The position numbers and the translations under genes were made by a program. Shown here piece after piece: positions 1 to 9,684 of a DNA stretch of 64,000 nucleotides (position 1 is the stretch's first letter; each line of letters opens with the position of its first letter). The DNA comes from Austwickia chelonae (GTDB taxonomy: Bacteria > Actinomycetota > Actinomycetes > Actinomycetales > Dermatophilaceae). The DNA lies in NCBI RefSeq assembly GCF_003391095.1, contig NZ_CP031447.1:930001-994000 (forward strand), read 5' to 3'. Under the pieces are notes generated by a model. It made no database searches. It saw only the letters and a list, made by a program, of their open reading frames with translations, and had not been told where the DNA came from.

Positions 1-87
1 ACCTTGGTGATGCTCACGGTGGAGGCTTTCCGGTTGCGGGCCCAGGGGACGGCCATCGGCCCAGGCCAGGTCGTCGGGACGGAGTGA
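1..87 (+). CDS. C-terminal end of an unrecognised protein
   Basis: An open frame enters from the left edge and ends at TGA 85-87, giving the last 28 residues of a protein (ending GQVVGTE). The next gene starts one base after this stop, and the stop region also supplies its GGAG ribosome binding site, so the two are probably co-transcribed. Too little is present to name a family. Confidence 0.5.
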   Translation, partial: TLVMLTVEAFRLRAQGTAIGPGQVVGTE

Positions 88-88
88 C

Positions 89-1438
89 GTGAGAGGACTC
101 GACACACGAAGCGGGGCCGGCCCGAGGAAGAGACCCACCCATCGTGTGCCCTTGGCCGCGGTCTGGGCGACCGGCGGAATGACGTTGGTTCTTTCCTTCT
201 TCCTGCTGTGGCTCTTCGGACAGCCGGAAGATCTCGGGGTCTACCGCTCGGCCTCCGCGTTGGCGCTGAACGGGCAGGACCGGCTCTATGACACCGGTTC
301 TGACGTCCTGCCCTACACCTATCCGCCGATCGCGGCCTATCTTCTGGCCCCGGTCACACTGCTGCCTGCCCCGATGGCCGCAGTGCTGGTCATCTTGTTG
401 AATCTGCTCTTCCTCTGGAGGATCACCTGGATCTTCCTCGGTACGGGCCCCGCCGTAGCGGTGCTTCTGCTGCCGCTGGCCCGCCTGGTCGAGCCCATCT
501 GGCAGACCTTTTCGTTCGGTCAGGTCAACCTTCTCCTGGCCTGGCTGATCGCCGAGGACCTGCTCAACGGTCGGCGGCGACGATGGGCGGGAATCCTGCT
601 CGGCTTGGCGATCCTGGTGAAACTGACCCCTGCCGCCTTCCTGCTGCTTCCTTTGGTCCGGCGGGATCTGGCGGCCTTGGCTCGTTCCTTCCTCACCGTC
701 TGTGCGGGAGTCGCAGCCGGGTTCCTGCTTCTTCCGGCCTCCTCCGCGACTTACTGGGTCGGCCTTCTCGGAGCTTCGGCTCGGGTCGGTGGCCCAGACT
801 ACATCGCGAACCAGTCCCTGGCCGGGGCCATGGCCCGTGCCGGGATCGGAACACAGACCGGGACTGGACCGGTATGGGCATTGCTCTGCTTCGTCGTGGT
901 CACGATGGCCACCATCGCCGTGCGCCGTGCTGTCCAGGACGACAGAGACCGGCACGCCGTGCTAGCCGCAGCTTTCTGCGCGCTGTTGATCTCCCCGATC
1001 TCGTGGAGCCACCACTGGGTGTGGGTCTGGCCGATGCTGCTGTTGTGGTGTTCAGGTGCGCTGTCCCGGGTGACCGCCGCATCGGTGGAACAAGTGCAGC
1101 CGTGGCCGAGCGAACATCTCCACAGCGATACGTCGAAGAGCCGTACGTTCACCGAACATGCCAGCGAGGCGATCTCCCTGGTGAAACGGATGTGTTCCGC
1201 AGTCAACCGGTCCTCCTCCGACCGTGTGGCTCGTGCCCTTGCCTTCACCTGGGCGATAGTCACCATCAGCCACCTGTTGTGGTGGGCCTTTCCCGCGAGG
1301 GGTACATGGTCGTCTCTGCCGATCTGGCAGCTGGTGTTCACCTCGGTGTACACGGGCTTGGGAGCGGCGACGCTCGCCTGGTGCGCTTTTCACGTCGACC
1401 CGGTGCTGGAGCGGAGTGCGGAGACCAGCGCCTCGTGA
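89..1438 (+). CDS. GT87-family membrane glycosyltransferase
   Basis: A 449-residue polytopic membrane protein starting at GTG 89 with GGAG at 81-84. After a short basic N-terminus it has a first membrane segment and then an extracytoplasmic loop carrying EDLGVYRSA, the acidic loop expected of the polyprenyl-phosphate-dependent mannosyltransferases of family GT87 (DUF2029). About ten hydrophobic segments follow, interrupted by a hydrophilic insertion near residues 330-375. Known relatives add mannose or arabinose to lipoglycans or glycoproteins at the outer face of the membrane. The exact acceptor cannot be read from sequence. It sits just upstream of gatCAB but is not functionally related to it. 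Confidence 0.75.
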   Translation: MRGLDTRSGAGPRKRPTHRVPLAAVWATGGMTLVLSFFLLWLFGQPEDLGVYRSASALALNGQDRLYDTGSDVLPYTYPPIAAYLLAPVTLLPAPMAAVLVILLNLLFLWRITWIFLGTGPAVAVLLLPLARLVEPIWQTFSFGQVNLLLAWLIAEDLLNGRRRRWAGILLGLAILVKLTPAAFLLLPLVRRDLAALARSFLTVCAGVAAGFLLLPASSATYWVGLLGASARVGGPDYIANQSLAGAMARAGIGTQTGTGPVWALLCFVVVTMATIAVRRAVQDDRDRHAVLAAAFCALLISPISWSHHWVWVWPMLLLWCSGALSRVTAASVEQVQPWPSEHLHSDTSKSRTFTEHASEAISLVKRMCSAVNRSSSDRVARALAFTWAIVTISHLLWWAFPARGTWSSLPIWQLVFTSVYTGLGAATLAWCAFHVDPVLERSAETSAS

Positions 1439-1470
1439 TCTGTTCGGCCGAGCAGCCTAGAATGGCGGCC

Positions 1471-1767
1471 ATGTCCACGATCTCCCGTGAGCAGGTCGCA
1501 CACCTGGCGACACTGGCTCGGATAGACCTGTCCGAGCGAGAACTCGACGAGATGTCCGGTGAACTCGCCGTGATCCTCGCCGCTTTTGCCAAGGTCGGCG
1601 AACTCGCCGATGTCGATGTGCCGGGTATGTCCCATCCTCTGCCATTGACCAATGTCTGTCGGGAGGACGAGGTCGCACCCGGCCTGAGCCCCGATGAGGC
1701 CCTGTCCGGTGCACCCGAGTCGGAGGACGACCGGTTCGTCGTCCCACGGATCCTCGGCGAGGACTGA
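1471..1767 (+). CDS. gatC: Aspartyl/glutamyl-tRNA amidotransferase subunit C
   Basis: A 98-residue GatC beginning [20 protein letters not shown], the usual N-terminal helix of the family, and ending [13 protein letters not shown]. GatC is the small subunit that wraps around GatA and GatB and stabilises the complex that amidates mischarged Glu-tRNA(Gln) or Asp-tRNA(Asn). I chose ATG 1471; ATG 1462 would add three residues, and neither has a strong ribosome binding site. It precedes gatA and gatB on the same strand in the usual order. Confidence 0.93.
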   Translation: MSTISREQVAHLATLARIDLSERELDEMSGELAVILAAFAKVGELADVDVPGMSHPLPLTNVCREDEVAPGLSPDEALSGAPESEDDRFVVPRILGED

Positions 1768-1855
1768 CCAGACCATCATGGTCGTCGGGCCCGGCCCATC
1801 TCCGGGAGGACGACCTGCCCAGCTTCCTGCGAACCATCGAACCGAGGGATCAGCC

Positions 1856-3391
1856 GTGACCACCCCCACCGACCTGACCCGGCTCAGCGCCGAGGCGCTC
1901 GCTGACCTGTTGACCCGCAGAGAGGTCTCTTCTGTCGAGGTGACCCAGGCCTATCTCGACCGGATCGACGCTGTTGAGGGTCAGGTCAACGCCTATCTGC
2001 ATCGTAATGACGACGAGGCGCTCGAGGCGGCGGCACAGGTCGACCGGGATCGAGCCGGGGGGAAAGAGCTGGGCTTTTTGGCCGGGGTCCCGGTCGCGGT
2101 GAAAGACGTGGCCTGCACGGTGGGGCAGCCCACCACCGCAGGAAGTCGGATTCTGCAGGGGTGGATGCCGCCTTATGACGCGACGGTGGTCTCCAGGCTG
2201 CGAGCAGCTCGCATGCCGATTCTGGGCAAGACCAATATGGACGAGTTCGCGATGGGCTCCTCCACCGAGCATTCTGCTTATGGGCCGACGGCTAATCCCT
2301 GGGATCTTCGCCGGGTGCCCGGTGGATCGGGCGGTGGTTCGGCAGCCGTTCTGGCCGCCTTCATGGCGCCGCTCGCAGTCGGTTCCGATACGGGTGGTTC
2401 GATTCGTCAGCCAGCTGCCTTCACCGGGACGGTCGGGGCGAAACCGACGTATGGAGGCGTCTCCCGTTATGGCGTGATCGCGATGGCCAGCAGCCTGGAC
2501 CAGATCGGCCCTTGTGCTCGGACGGTGTCGGACACTGCTCTTCTGCACGAGGTGCTGGCGGGACACGACCCCCGTGATTCCACCAGTATCGAGGCGCCGG
2601 TCCCTGCCGTGGTCGATGCTGCGCGTCGGGCCGATGTTTCAGGCATGCGGATCGGCGTCATCCGTCAGCTCGGCGGTGAAGGCTACCAAGCGGGGGTGCG
2701 GGCTCGCTTCGACGAAGCGGTGGCCTTGTTGACCGCAGCTGGGGCGGATGTGCTCGAGGTCGATTGCCCTCACCTGGGCTACGCCCTTGGCGCTTACTAC
2801 CTGATCATGCCCAGCGAGGCGAGTAGCAACCTGGCCAGGTACGACGCGATGCGTTACGGCTTGCGGGTGGGCCCGGACGGTGTGTCGCAGCCGAGTACCG
2901 AGCAGGTTACCGCCGCTTCGCGGGGACAGGGGTTCGGCCCGGAGGTCAAACGCCGGGTCATCCTCGGAACGTACGCGCTGTCCTCGGGGTACTACGACGC
3001 CTTCTACGGGCAGGCACAGAAGGTGCGTACCTTGATCGCCCGTGATTTCGCGGCTGCTTTCGCGCAGGTCGACGTCGTGATCAGCCCGACCGCGCCGACC
3101 ACGGCCTGGCATCTGGGCGTCAAGCTCGACGACCCTTTGGCGATGTACCTGGGCGATGTGGCGACGATCCCCAGCAACCTGGCAGGTATCCCCGGGATCT
3201 CCGTTCCGGTGGGATTGGCCGACGAGGACGGTATGCCGGTCGGTCTCCAGGTGCTCGCACCGGCGATGGCTGATGACCGTCTCTACAATGTCGCCGCGGC
3301 GCTTGAGAACTCGTTGAGTCAGCGATGGGGCGGCAAGCTGCTCGACCGGATCCCTGAGCTGATGTCCGCACCGAACGGCGAGGAGGCCTGA
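1856..3391 (+). CDS. gatA: Aspartyl/glutamyl-tRNA amidotransferase subunit A
   Basis: A 511-residue amidase-signature enzyme. The start is GTG 1856 with GAGGGA at 1844-1849; the open frame extends further upstream but overlaps gatC and lacks family similarity there. The catalytic Lys-cisSer-Ser triad is visible as K83 (AVKD), S158 (GGSGGGSAA) and S182 ([11 protein letters not shown]), with the same spacing as in characterised GatA. It releases ammonia from glutamine, which is channelled to GatB. gatB follows after three bases, so the two are translated from one message. Full length with all key residues present. Confidence 0.96.
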   Translation: MTTPTDLTRLSAEALADLLTRREVSSVEVTQAYLDRIDAVEGQVNAYLHRNDDEALEAAAQVDRDRAGGKELGFLAGVPVAVKDVACTVGQPTTAGSRILQGWMPPYDATVVSRLRAARMPILGKTNMDEFAMGSSTEHSAYGPTANPWDLRRVPGGSGGGSAAVLAAFMAPLAVGSDTGGSIRQPAAFTGTVGAKPTYGGVSRYGVIAMASSLDQIGPCARTVSDTALLHEVLAGHDPRDSTSIEAPVPAVVDAARRADVSGMRIGVIRQLGGEGYQAGVRARFDEAVALLTAAGADVLEVDCPHLGYALGAYYLIMPSEASSNLARYDAMRYGLRVGPDGVSQPSTEQVTAASRGQGFGPEVKRRVILGTYALSSGYYDAFYGQAQKVRTLIARDFAAAFAQVDVVISPTAPTTAWHLGVKLDDPLAMYLGDVATIPSNLAGIPGISVPVGLADEDGMPVGLQVLAPAMADDRLYNVAAALENSLSQRWGGKLLDRIPELMSAPNGEEA

Positions 3392-3394
3392 GCC

Positions 3395-4942
3395 GTGCAC
3401 AACCCTCAGATGGTGGAACTGCTCGATATCGACGAGGCCTTGGCTTCCTTCGACCCGGTGATGGGCCTGGAGGTGCATGTCGAGTTGAACACGCGGACGA
3501 AGATGTTCTGTGCTTGCCTGACCGAGTTCGGCGCAGCTCCGAACTCGCAGGTGTGCCCGGTCTGTCTGGGCCTGCCAGGAGCCCTTCCTGTGGTCAACCG
3601 GGCCGCGATCGACTCAGCCATCCGGATCGGATTGGCCTTGAACTGTTCGATCGCGACGACTTGCCGCTTTGCCCGGAAGAACTACTTCTACCCGGACATG
3701 ACGAAGAACTTCCAGACGAGTCAGTACGACGAGCCGATCGCTTTCGACGGGTATCTGGACGTCGAACTCGACGACGGCGAGATCTATCGGGTGGAGATCG
3801 AGCGAGCTCATATGGAGGAGGATGCGGGCAAACTCATCCACGTAGGTGGCGCGACCGGGCGCATCCATGGCGCCGACTATTCGCTGATCGACTACAACCG
3901 CGCGGGAATTCCGCTCATCGAGATTGTCACCCGTCCTCTGGTGGGGGCGGGGGGGCGAGCTCCCGAGGTGGCCCGGGCTTATGTGAGCGCGCTACGTGAA
4001 CTGATGCGGGCGTTGAAGGTCTCCGACGCGCGGATGGAACAAGGGTCGATGCGTTGTGATGTCAACCTGTCGTTGCGTCCGAGAGCTGGCCACGACCGGC
4101 GCGGTGCGGATCAGTCGGCGGTCCCCTTCGGCACGCGTACCGAGACGAAGAACGTGAATTCCCTGCGTAGCGTCGAAGCAGCCTGCCGTTTTGAGATCCG
4201 CCGTCATGCGGCGGTTCTCGCCTCAGGGGGAGCGATCGTCCAAGAGACACGACACTGGCACGAGGACACGGGTGAGACCACAGCGGGGCGTCCGAAATCG
4301 GATGCTGACGATTACCGCTACTTCCCCGAACCTGATCTGGTCCCGGTGGCTCCCACGCCGGAACATGTCGAGAAGCTACGGGGGACTCTTCCGGAACCTC
4401 CTGGGCAACGACTCAAACGACTCCAGGCGGAATGGGTCTTCACCGACCTCGAGATGCGGGACATCTTGGGCTCCGGGGCCTTGGACCTGGTTGAGGCCAC
4501 GGTTCGGGCCGGAGGCTCGGCGTCGGCCGCCAAGAAGTGGTGGGTCGGGGAGATCTCCCGCCGTGCCAATGCGCAGGGGATGGAACTGGCGCAGATGTCG
4601 ATCTCCGCTGAACAGGTGGTGGAGCTGGACTCGCTGGTGACCGGTGGGCGTTTGAACGACACGATGGCCAAGCAGGTCCTGGACGGTGTGTTGGCAGAAG
4701 AGGGCGGGCCGACCCAGGTCGCCGATGCCCGAGGCCTGCAGATGGTCTCCGACTCGGGTGCGCTTCAGTCCGCGGTCGAGGCCGTGATCGCGCGGAACGG
4801 CGCGGTGGTCGAGAAGATCCGTGGCGGTCGGGTACAGGCCGTGGGTGCCTTGATCGGTCAGGTCATGAAGGAGATGAAGGGGCAGGCCGATGCTGCCAAG
4901 GTACGGGCATTGATTCTGGAGACGCTGGGGGTCGAAGGCTGA
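3395..4942 (+). CDS. gatB: Aspartyl/glutamyl-tRNA amidotransferase subunit B
   Basis: A 515-residue GatB, start GTG 3395 with a perfect AGGAGG at 3381-3386 inside the end of gatA. The N-terminal kinase-like domain opens with [17 protein letters not shown], followed by the [12 protein letters not shown] metal-site region; the C-terminal YqeY-like helical domain covers roughly residues 350-510. GatB phosphorylates and amidates the mischarged aminoacyl-tRNA. Because a GlnRS gene is also present at 45331-47034, this complex may serve mainly Asn-tRNA formation, or act redundantly for Gln; the window does not settle which. Confidence 0.96.
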   Translation: MHNPQMVELLDIDEALASFDPVMGLEVHVELNTRTKMFCACLTEFGAAPNSQVCPVCLGLPGALPVVNRAAIDSAIRIGLALNCSIATTCRFARKNYFYPDMTKNFQTSQYDEPIAFDGYLDVELDDGEIYRVEIERAHMEEDAGKLIHVGGATGRIHGADYSLIDYNRAGIPLIEIVTRPLVGAGGRAPEVARAYVSALRELMRALKVSDARMEQGSMRCDVNLSLRPRAGHDRRGADQSAVPFGTRTETKNVNSLRSVEAACRFEIRRHAAVLASGGAIVQETRHWHEDTGETTAGRPKSDADDYRYFPEPDLVPVAPTPEHVEKLRGTLPEPPGQRLKRLQAEWVFTDLEMRDILGSGALDLVEATVRAGGSASAAKKWWVGEISRRANAQGMELAQMSISAEQVVELDSLVTGGRLNDTMAKQVLDGVLAEEGGPTQVADARGLQMVSDSGALQSAVEAVIARNGAVVEKIRGGRVQAVGALIGQVMKEMKGQADAAKVRALILETLGVEG

Positions 4943-4982
4943 TCCTCCCCGAGTGCGCCGCATGGCTTGGGATGATGGAGCT

Positions 4983-5510
4983 ATGACGGAGATCCCACGC
5001 GTGTTGGTGTTGGTACGACATGCCGAGGCGGTGTCCTTCTCGCCGGGAGGGGACGCACAGCGAGCTTTGACTGAGTCTGGCCGTGAAGTGGCTCGAGAGG
5101 TGGGTGCACGGCTGGCTGGTGAAGGTGTACGCCCTGATCTACTGATCTGCTCGCCGGCTGTACGCACAGTGCAGACCTACGAGGAATTGCGTAGCGGCGG
5201 TCTCCAGGTGCAGGAACTGTGGGGGGAGCCGTCGTTGTACGACGCTGCGGTCGAAGATGTCGTGGACTCGATTCGTGAGGTTCCCGAGGACATTCGTACG
5301 TTGGTGGTGCTGGGACATGCTCCTGGAGTGCCTGGTGTGATCGCTGTGGTGGCTGATCATCGTGAGCAGGACGAGGAACCGGTGCACCGAAGGGTCGAGG
5401 GGTGGCCTCCTGCGGGGGTGGGGGTCGTCGTCCACGCGGGTCCTTGGTCGACCTTCCCCGATGACTCCTCAGCTGTGGTGATGTTGCAGAGCCCACCGGA
5501 AAAGGTGTGA
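4983..5510 (+). CDS. SixA-like histidine phosphatase
   Basis: A 175-residue protein of the histidine phosphatase superfamily. It carries the LVLVRHAEA motif (phospho-accepting His) near the N-terminus, a second catalytic Arg/His region ICSPAVRTVQTYEEL, and VLGHAPGV in the second half. This layout and short length match SixA, which removes phosphate from phospho-histidine proteins; the natural substrate here is unknown. ATG 4983 was chosen because it directly precedes the conserved core, but its GGAG is only two bases away; GTG 4953 and ATG 4962 are in-frame alternatives. It lies 40 bases after gatB and may be read through from that operon. Confidence 0.8.
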   Translation: MTEIPRVLVLVRHAEAVSFSPGGDAQRALTESGREVAREVGARLAGEGVRPDLLICSPAVRTVQTYEELRSGGLQVQELWGEPSLYDAAVEDVVDSIREVPEDIRTLVVLGHAPGVPGVIAVVADHREQDEEPVHRRVEGWPPAGVGVVVHAGPWSTFPDDSSAVVMLQSPPEKV

Positions 5511-5739
5511 CCTTTCCCACAGACGTCCGTCCTTGAGTCTGGATATTGCGTTTCTTTCCATGGTGATTCGCTGGACAGACGTTCTATTTTCCGACTGTCC
5601 TCAGCTCTGCTAAGACGTTCGTTCGTTTAAGCGGCTGCCCTTTCCGCCGATGACTCCAACGGTTCGGGAATGCGTCCAAGTCGGACGCGCAGGCGCTCGA
5701 TAACGAGGCCTGTCACCCATGGATGGGGAGGGCATCGGG

Positions 5740-7509
5740 ATGAATGTCGGACGAGGGCGATCTGTGGCATTGGCCTGCACGATGGCGGCTCTGATCGCCT
5801 CAGGATCCGGGGTTCAACAGGCTTCGGCCGCAGACGGTCCGCAGGTGACCGTGCAGGGCGAGTTGGTCACGGTCGTCGACGGTCCGACCAAGGAGAGCAG
5901 GGTCCGGGTTCCTGGAGGCGCTTTCGTTCCAGTTGCTGCGGCTGCGGTGAAGGATGTCGAGCCGGGAGCGAAGATCTCGGTCACGGTGCCGCGCCGGACG
6001 ATGGAACGTTCCGGAACCTCCTTCACCCCCGTCCCTGACGCGGTGGCACCGGTCACATCAGTTCAGCCGCCGGTGTCCTCTGCCCAGATGAGCCCAGCAG
6101 TCCACCAGATCACTGCGGTTGTTGCCGTACCCCGAGGTGTGTCCGGCACTGCCCCCAGCTCGGATGCGGTGCGCGCGCAGATTGCTTCGGTATCCCAGTA
6201 CTGGTCGGAGCAGACCGGTGGTGCTTTGACCTTCTCGGCCACTTCGGTGACCGGACCGGTCAACCTGTCGGCGTCCTGTAGCGATGTCTGGTCGATGTGG
6301 GAGGAGGCGGCGTCACGGGCTGGCTTCAGCGCTGGCCCCAACAAGCACTTGGTGCTGGTCTTGCCTCGGGAGGCGGCGAGCGCGGGCTGCGGTTACGGCT
6401 TGGCCAGTGTGGGCTCGGGTGTCAGCGCGGGAGGCTACGCCTATGTGTCCGACACGGCTTGGCCAGTGATGTCTCACGAGCTGGGGCACAACCTGGGACT
6501 GGCGCATGCGCAGCGGCTGACCTGCCCGGGTGTGGCTGATGTCGCGCTGAGTGAGGCGGCGGCGAAGGGCTGTCGGATCGATGAGTACGGCGACCCGTGG
6601 GACGTGATGGCTGCGTCGGCACCGAACAATGCTGGTTCGTTGTCGGCGCCTCAGGCCCATCGGTTGGGGATGTGGCCGTCCTCGGCGGTGACGGAGCTGT
6701 CCTCGGGGTCGGCCTCGGTGTCCTTGAACCCGGTCTCTTCTTTCACCGGTACTCGGGCGGTGCGTGTGGTCGACCCGAAGTCGGGCGCGGTGTACTTCGT
6801 GGAGTACCGGACCCGGAGCGGTCGGGACTACTTGTTGTACTCGAACATGGTTGGCGGGGTCCGGATCGTACGGGAGGACTCGTCGAAGTCGGGGCAGGCC
6901 AAGCCGTCCCTGGCATTGGACGCTTCGCCGAGTGGCTCCTCCGCAGATGTGAACTGGGGCATCCCGGTGGGTGGTTCGTTCACGTCGTACGGCGGCGGGG
7001 TGACGGTCCAAGTGATTTCGCAGGACGCTTCTTCGGCGCAGGTGAAGGTGACTGCAGGCGCGGTGAATCCGTCACCGGTTCAGAGCCCGGCGCCTGCGCC
7101 GTCGCCGGTATCGGTGACAAAGCCTGCGGCGACTTACGATCTGTCACCGAGCACCGGGAAGGTTTCACGTCTGGGTAACGGAGGATGGTATGCGGTGCCT
7201 TCGTCGGCCTATATGTTCAACAGTGCTCTGGTGACGTACACCTCCGGTGCGTCATGGTCGACGACGGTGGACGGTGGGCGATCGATGGACATCATCGGGA
7301 CGGCTTTCCCTGGTGGCGCCCGTGGACGGGTTCTGGTGGATGGCGTGGCCTGGGCTGATTTCGACAGTTACCGTGCCACCTCGACGGACCCGTACAAGCA
7401 GGTTCTGCGGACGGTGAATATTCCGGCGGGGCGGCACACCGTGACGATCGTGGCCTTGCCGTCGGCTGGCCGGGGGACCTTGGCCTTGGATGCTTATCGT
7501 CTGCGCTGA
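5740..7509 (+). CDS. Secreted zinc metalloprotease (metzincin, M11/M6-like)
   Basis: A 589-residue exported protein. ATG 5740 has a strong GGGGAGGG seven bases upstream; a Sec signal peptide follows (hydrophobic VALACTMAALIASGSG, then Ala-rich QASAADG). The zinc site is HELGHNLGLAH with H246, E247, H250 and H256, and the Met-turn is at M290 in PWDVMA, so it belongs to the metzincin clan; gametolysin (M11) or immune-inhibitor-like relatives are the closest fit. A Pro/Ser-rich linker near residues 447-470 leads to a C-terminal beta-rich domain that resembles carbohydrate- or surface-binding modules of secreted proteases. It is a single-gene unit, with an intrinsic terminator directly after it. 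Host or nutrient protein digestion is a plausible role. Confidence 0.8.
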   Translation: MNVGRGRSVALACTMAALIASGSGVQQASAADGPQVTVQGELVTVVDGPTKESRVRVPGGAFVPVAAAAVKDVEPGAKISVTVPRRTMERSGTSFTPVPDAVAPVTSVQPPVSSAQMSPAVHQITAVVAVPRGVSGTAPSSDAVRAQIASVSQYWSEQTGGALTFSATSVTGPVNLSASCSDVWSMWEEAASRAGFSAGPNKHLVLVLPREAASAGCGYGLASVGSGVSAGGYAYVSDTAWPVMSHELGHNLGLAHAQRLTCPGVADVALSEAAAKGCRIDEYGDPWDVMAASAPNNAGSLSAPQAHRLGMWPSSAVTELSSGSASVSLNPVSSFTGTRAVRVVDPKSGAVYFVEYRTRSGRDYLLYSNMVGGVRIVREDSSKSGQAKPSLALDASPSGSSADVNWGIPVGGSFTSYGGGVTVQVISQDASSAQVKVTAGAVNPSPVQSPAPAPSPVSVTKPAATYDLSPSTGKVSRLGNGGWYAVPSSAYMFNSALVTYTSGASWSTTVDGGRSMDIIGTAFPGGARGRVLVDGVAWADFDSYRATSTDPYKQVLRTVNIPAGRHTVTIVALPSAGRGTLALDAYRLR

Positions 7510-7525
7510 TGAGGGGGGGCGAGGA

Positions 7526-7563
7526 AGGGCCGGGGACGTCGATCCCCGGCCCTCCGTGTTTTT
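7526..7563 (+). terminator. Intrinsic terminator of the metalloprotease gene
   Basis: A perfect 11-bp stem (AGGGCCGGGGA / TCCCCGGCCCT, 7526-7536 and 7543-7553) with a six-base loop, followed by a T-run at 7559-7563. It begins 17 bases after the protease stop. Confidence 0.85.
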
Positions 7564-7600
7564 CCTACAGGTGGTGATGGTGTCGGGGCCCAAAGTGGAA

Positions 7601-7619
7601 AATGAGAATGGATTTCATT
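7601..7619 (+). promoter_or_regulatory. Candidate Zur (zinc uptake regulator) box
   Basis: AATGAGAATGGATTTCATT matches the actinobacterial Zur palindrome AATGAAAATnATTTTCATT at 15 of 19 positions as I recall it; the outer arms are perfect. It lies between the protease terminator and ilvD, with no recognised zinc gene beside it. The assignment rests on similarity to the remembered consensus only. Confidence 0.45.
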
Positions 7620-7622
7620 ACG

Positions 7623-7745
7623 ATGGATCCGTTGATCGGACTCGGCGGCTCCACGTGGGACGGAGCCGACGGTGCCCGCAGCTCCTCTGCCCACCGGGGT
7701 ATGCACCACGGGTGCGTCGGGCAGGGGTATCACCCTTCGGGGTGA
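7623..7745 (+). CDS. Possible 40-residue His-rich peptide downstream of the Zur-like box
   Basis: An ATG three bases after the Zur-like box opens a 40-codon frame with four His and one Cys clustered at residues 24-37 (HRGMHHGCVGQGYH). There is no ribosome binding site, so it would need leaderless translation. No family is recognised. It may be a chance frame; it is recorded because metal-binding residues next to a possible zinc-responsive operator would be a coherent arrangement. Confidence 0.2.
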   Translation: MDPLIGLGGSTWDGADGARSSSAHRGMHHGCVGQGYHPSG

Positions 7746-7756
7746 GGTGCACTGAT

Positions 7757-7799
7757 TCGGTGTCGTGGGATGTGCGCGGGGCACGTTCCACGACACCGA
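7757..7799 (+). repeat. 43-base near-perfect hairpin upstream of ilvD
   Basis: The outer arms TCGGTGTCGTGG (7757-7768) and CCACGACACCGA (7788-7799) are perfectly complementary. Inside them one A-T and two G-T pairs lead to a further GTGC/GCAC stem around the loop GCGGG, making a stem of about 19 pairs. There is no T-run after it, and ilvD starts 73 bases downstream. It could be a U-less terminator, a transcript-stabilising stem or an operator. Confidence 0.5.
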
Positions 7800-7872
7800 T
7801 GCACACAAGACGATGTCAGCACTCAAGACAGTCGTCCCGATCTGTGGATGACCAGGTCTACCATGCGAAGGT

Positions 7873-9588
7873 ATGACCGCCATCTCTTCCGCCAACGGAC
7901 CGGACATCAAGCCCCGTAGCCGCGAGGTCACCGACGGCATCGAATCCTCAGCCAGCCGAGGGATGCTCCGCGCTGTAGGTCTGAGCGACGAAGATTTCGC
8001 CAAACCGCAGATCGGTGTGGCCAGCAGCTGGAACGAGATCACCCCTTGCAATCTCTCCTTGGACCGGCTCGCTCGAGCTGTCAAGGAAGGTGTCCACGCC
8101 GCAGGCGGATACCCGCTCGAGTTCGGCACGATCTCGGTCTCCGACGGCATCTCCATGGGGCACGAGGGCATGCACTTCTCCCTGGTCAGCAGGGAGATCA
8201 TCGCAGACTCCGTGGAGACAGTCATGATGGCCGAGCGACTCGACGGGTCGGTACTCCTCGCCGGGTGCGACAAATCGTTACCCGGCATGCTCATGGCTGC
8301 GGCCAGGCTCGACCTGGCTGCTGTTTTCCTCTATGCCGGATCGATCTTGCCCGGCATTGCCAAACTCTCCGATGGCACCGAGAAACAAGTCACCATCATC
8401 GACGCCTTCGAGGCAGTGGGGGCTTGTGCCCGAGGGCTGATGAAGGCTGAGGATGTTGACGCGATCGAACGGGCCATCTGCCCCGGAGAAGGCGCCTGCG
8501 GCGGCATGTACACGGCAAACACCATGGCATCGGTAGCTGAGGCCATCGGCATGTCACTCCCGGGCAGCGCAGCTCCGCCGAGTGTCGACCGGAGACGCGA
8601 TGTCGCTGCCCGCAAATCCGGAGAGGCGGTCGTCGAGCTGCTCCGTCGCGGGATCAGCGCGCGCGACATCATGACCAAGGAAGCGTTCGAGAACGCCATC
8701 AGCGTGGTGATGGCCTTCGGAGGGTCGACCAATGCCGTCCTCCATCTGCTGGCGATCGCACACGAGGCACAGGTCGATTTGACCCTGGACGATTTCCGGC
8801 GGATCGGTGCGACGGTTCCTCATCTGGCAGATGTGAAGCCATTCGGTGCACACGTGATGACCGATGTCGACCGGGTCGGTGGGGTCCCTGTCGTGATGAA
8901 AGCTCTGCTCGATGCAGGCCTGTTGCATGGTGATTGCCTCACGGTGACCGGACGTACGGTGGCCGAGAACCTCGCGGATATCGCGCCTCCCGACCCGGAC
9001 GGCCTCGTTCTGCGGGCTTTGGGCCAGCCGATCCACCCCACAGGCGGGATCACAGTTCTGTCCGGGTCGCTGGCTCCGGAAGGTGCCGTGGTGAAATCGG
9101 CAGGCTTTGATTCAGAGGTCTTCGAGGGTACTGCGCGGGTGTTCGACGGAGAACGTGGCGCGATGGATGCGGTCGAGGACGGCACGCTCCAGGCCGGTGA
9201 CGTGGTGGTGATTCGTTACGAGGGGCCGAAGGGCGGACCGGGGATGCGGGAGATGCTGGCGGTGACCGGTGCCATCAAGGGTGCAGGGTTGGGTAAGGAC
9301 GTCCTCCTGCTCACCGACGGTCGTTTCTCCGGGGGCACCACCGGGTTGTGCGTGGGACATGTCGCGCCGGAAGCGGTCGACTTCGGGCCGATCGCCTACG
9401 TGCAGGACGGAGATCGCATCCGACTGGATGTGGCACAGGGCACGCTGGACCTACTGGTCGGTGAGGAAGAGATGGCTGCTCGCCGGCAGCAGGCGGTTTC
9501 CGCGCCTGAACCTCGATACACGCGTGGAGTGTTGGCCAAGTATCGGCGCCTTGTGCGCTCGGCGAGCCTGGGCGCGGTCTGCGATTGA
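7873..9588 (+). CDS. ilvD: Dihydroxy-acid dehydratase
   Basis: A 571-residue IlvD, which dehydrates 2,3-dihydroxy-isovalerate and -methylvalerate to the 2-keto acids of Val/Leu and Ile. Iron-sulfur ligand regions are visible: TPCN near residue 58, GCDKSLPGM near 135, and [13 protein letters not shown] near 210. The catalytic C-terminal part has [19 protein letters not shown]. The length is that of the shorter actinobacterial [2Fe-2S]-type enzymes. Start ATG 7873 has only a weak AAGG before it, but the conserved N-terminus ([18 protein letters not shown]) begins soon after. It stands alone here, about 2.2 kb before ilvB, and ends at a terminator shared with convergent bfr. Confidence 0.96.
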   Translation: MTAISSANGPDIKPRSREVTDGIESSASRGMLRAVGLSDEDFAKPQIGVASSWNEITPCNLSLDRLARAVKEGVHAAGGYPLEFGTISVSDGISMGHEGMHFSLVSREIIADSVETVMMAERLDGSVLLAGCDKSLPGMLMAAARLDLAAVFLYAGSILPGIAKLSDGTEKQVTIIDAFEAVGACARGLMKAEDVDAIERAICPGEGACGGMYTANTMASVAEAIGMSLPGSAAPPSVDRRRDVAARKSGEAVVELLRRGISARDIMTKEAFENAISVVMAFGGSTNAVLHLLAIAHEAQVDLTLDDFRRIGATVPHLADVKPFGAHVMTDVDRVGGVPVVMKALLDAGLLHGDCLTVTGRTVAENLADIAPPDPDGLVLRALGQPIHPTGGITVLSGSLAPEGAVVKSAGFDSEVFEGTARVFDGERGAMDAVEDGTLQAGDVVVIRYEGPKGGPGMREMLAVTGAIKGAGLGKDVLLLTDGRFSGGTTGLCVGHVAPEAVDFGPIAYVQDGDRIRLDVAQGTLDLLVGEEEMAARRQQAVSAPEPRYTRGVLAKYRRLVRSASLGAVCD

Positions 9589-9628
9589 TCCGCCCGGCCC
9601 GAGGCCGGCGTCATCCCAGCGGAATAAG

Positions 9629-9663
9629 GTCGGGGACGTCCTGACAGTGAGGACGTCCCCGAC
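9629..9663. terminator. Bidirectional hairpin between ilvD and bfr
   Basis: A perfect 14-bp stem, GTCGGGGACGTCCT at 9629-9642 and its complement at 9650-9663, with a seven-base loop. It sits between the convergent ends of ilvD (+) and bfr (-). Only the minus-strand exit has a modest T-rich tail. Confidence 0.75.
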
Positions 9664-9684
9664 CCGGGGGCTTGCCGACCGGGC

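Noticed and set aside
583-1470. Upstream extension of the gatC frame into the glycosyltransferase gene
   Set aside because: The extension is out of frame with the glycosyltransferase and low-complexity; the conserved GatC begins at 1471.
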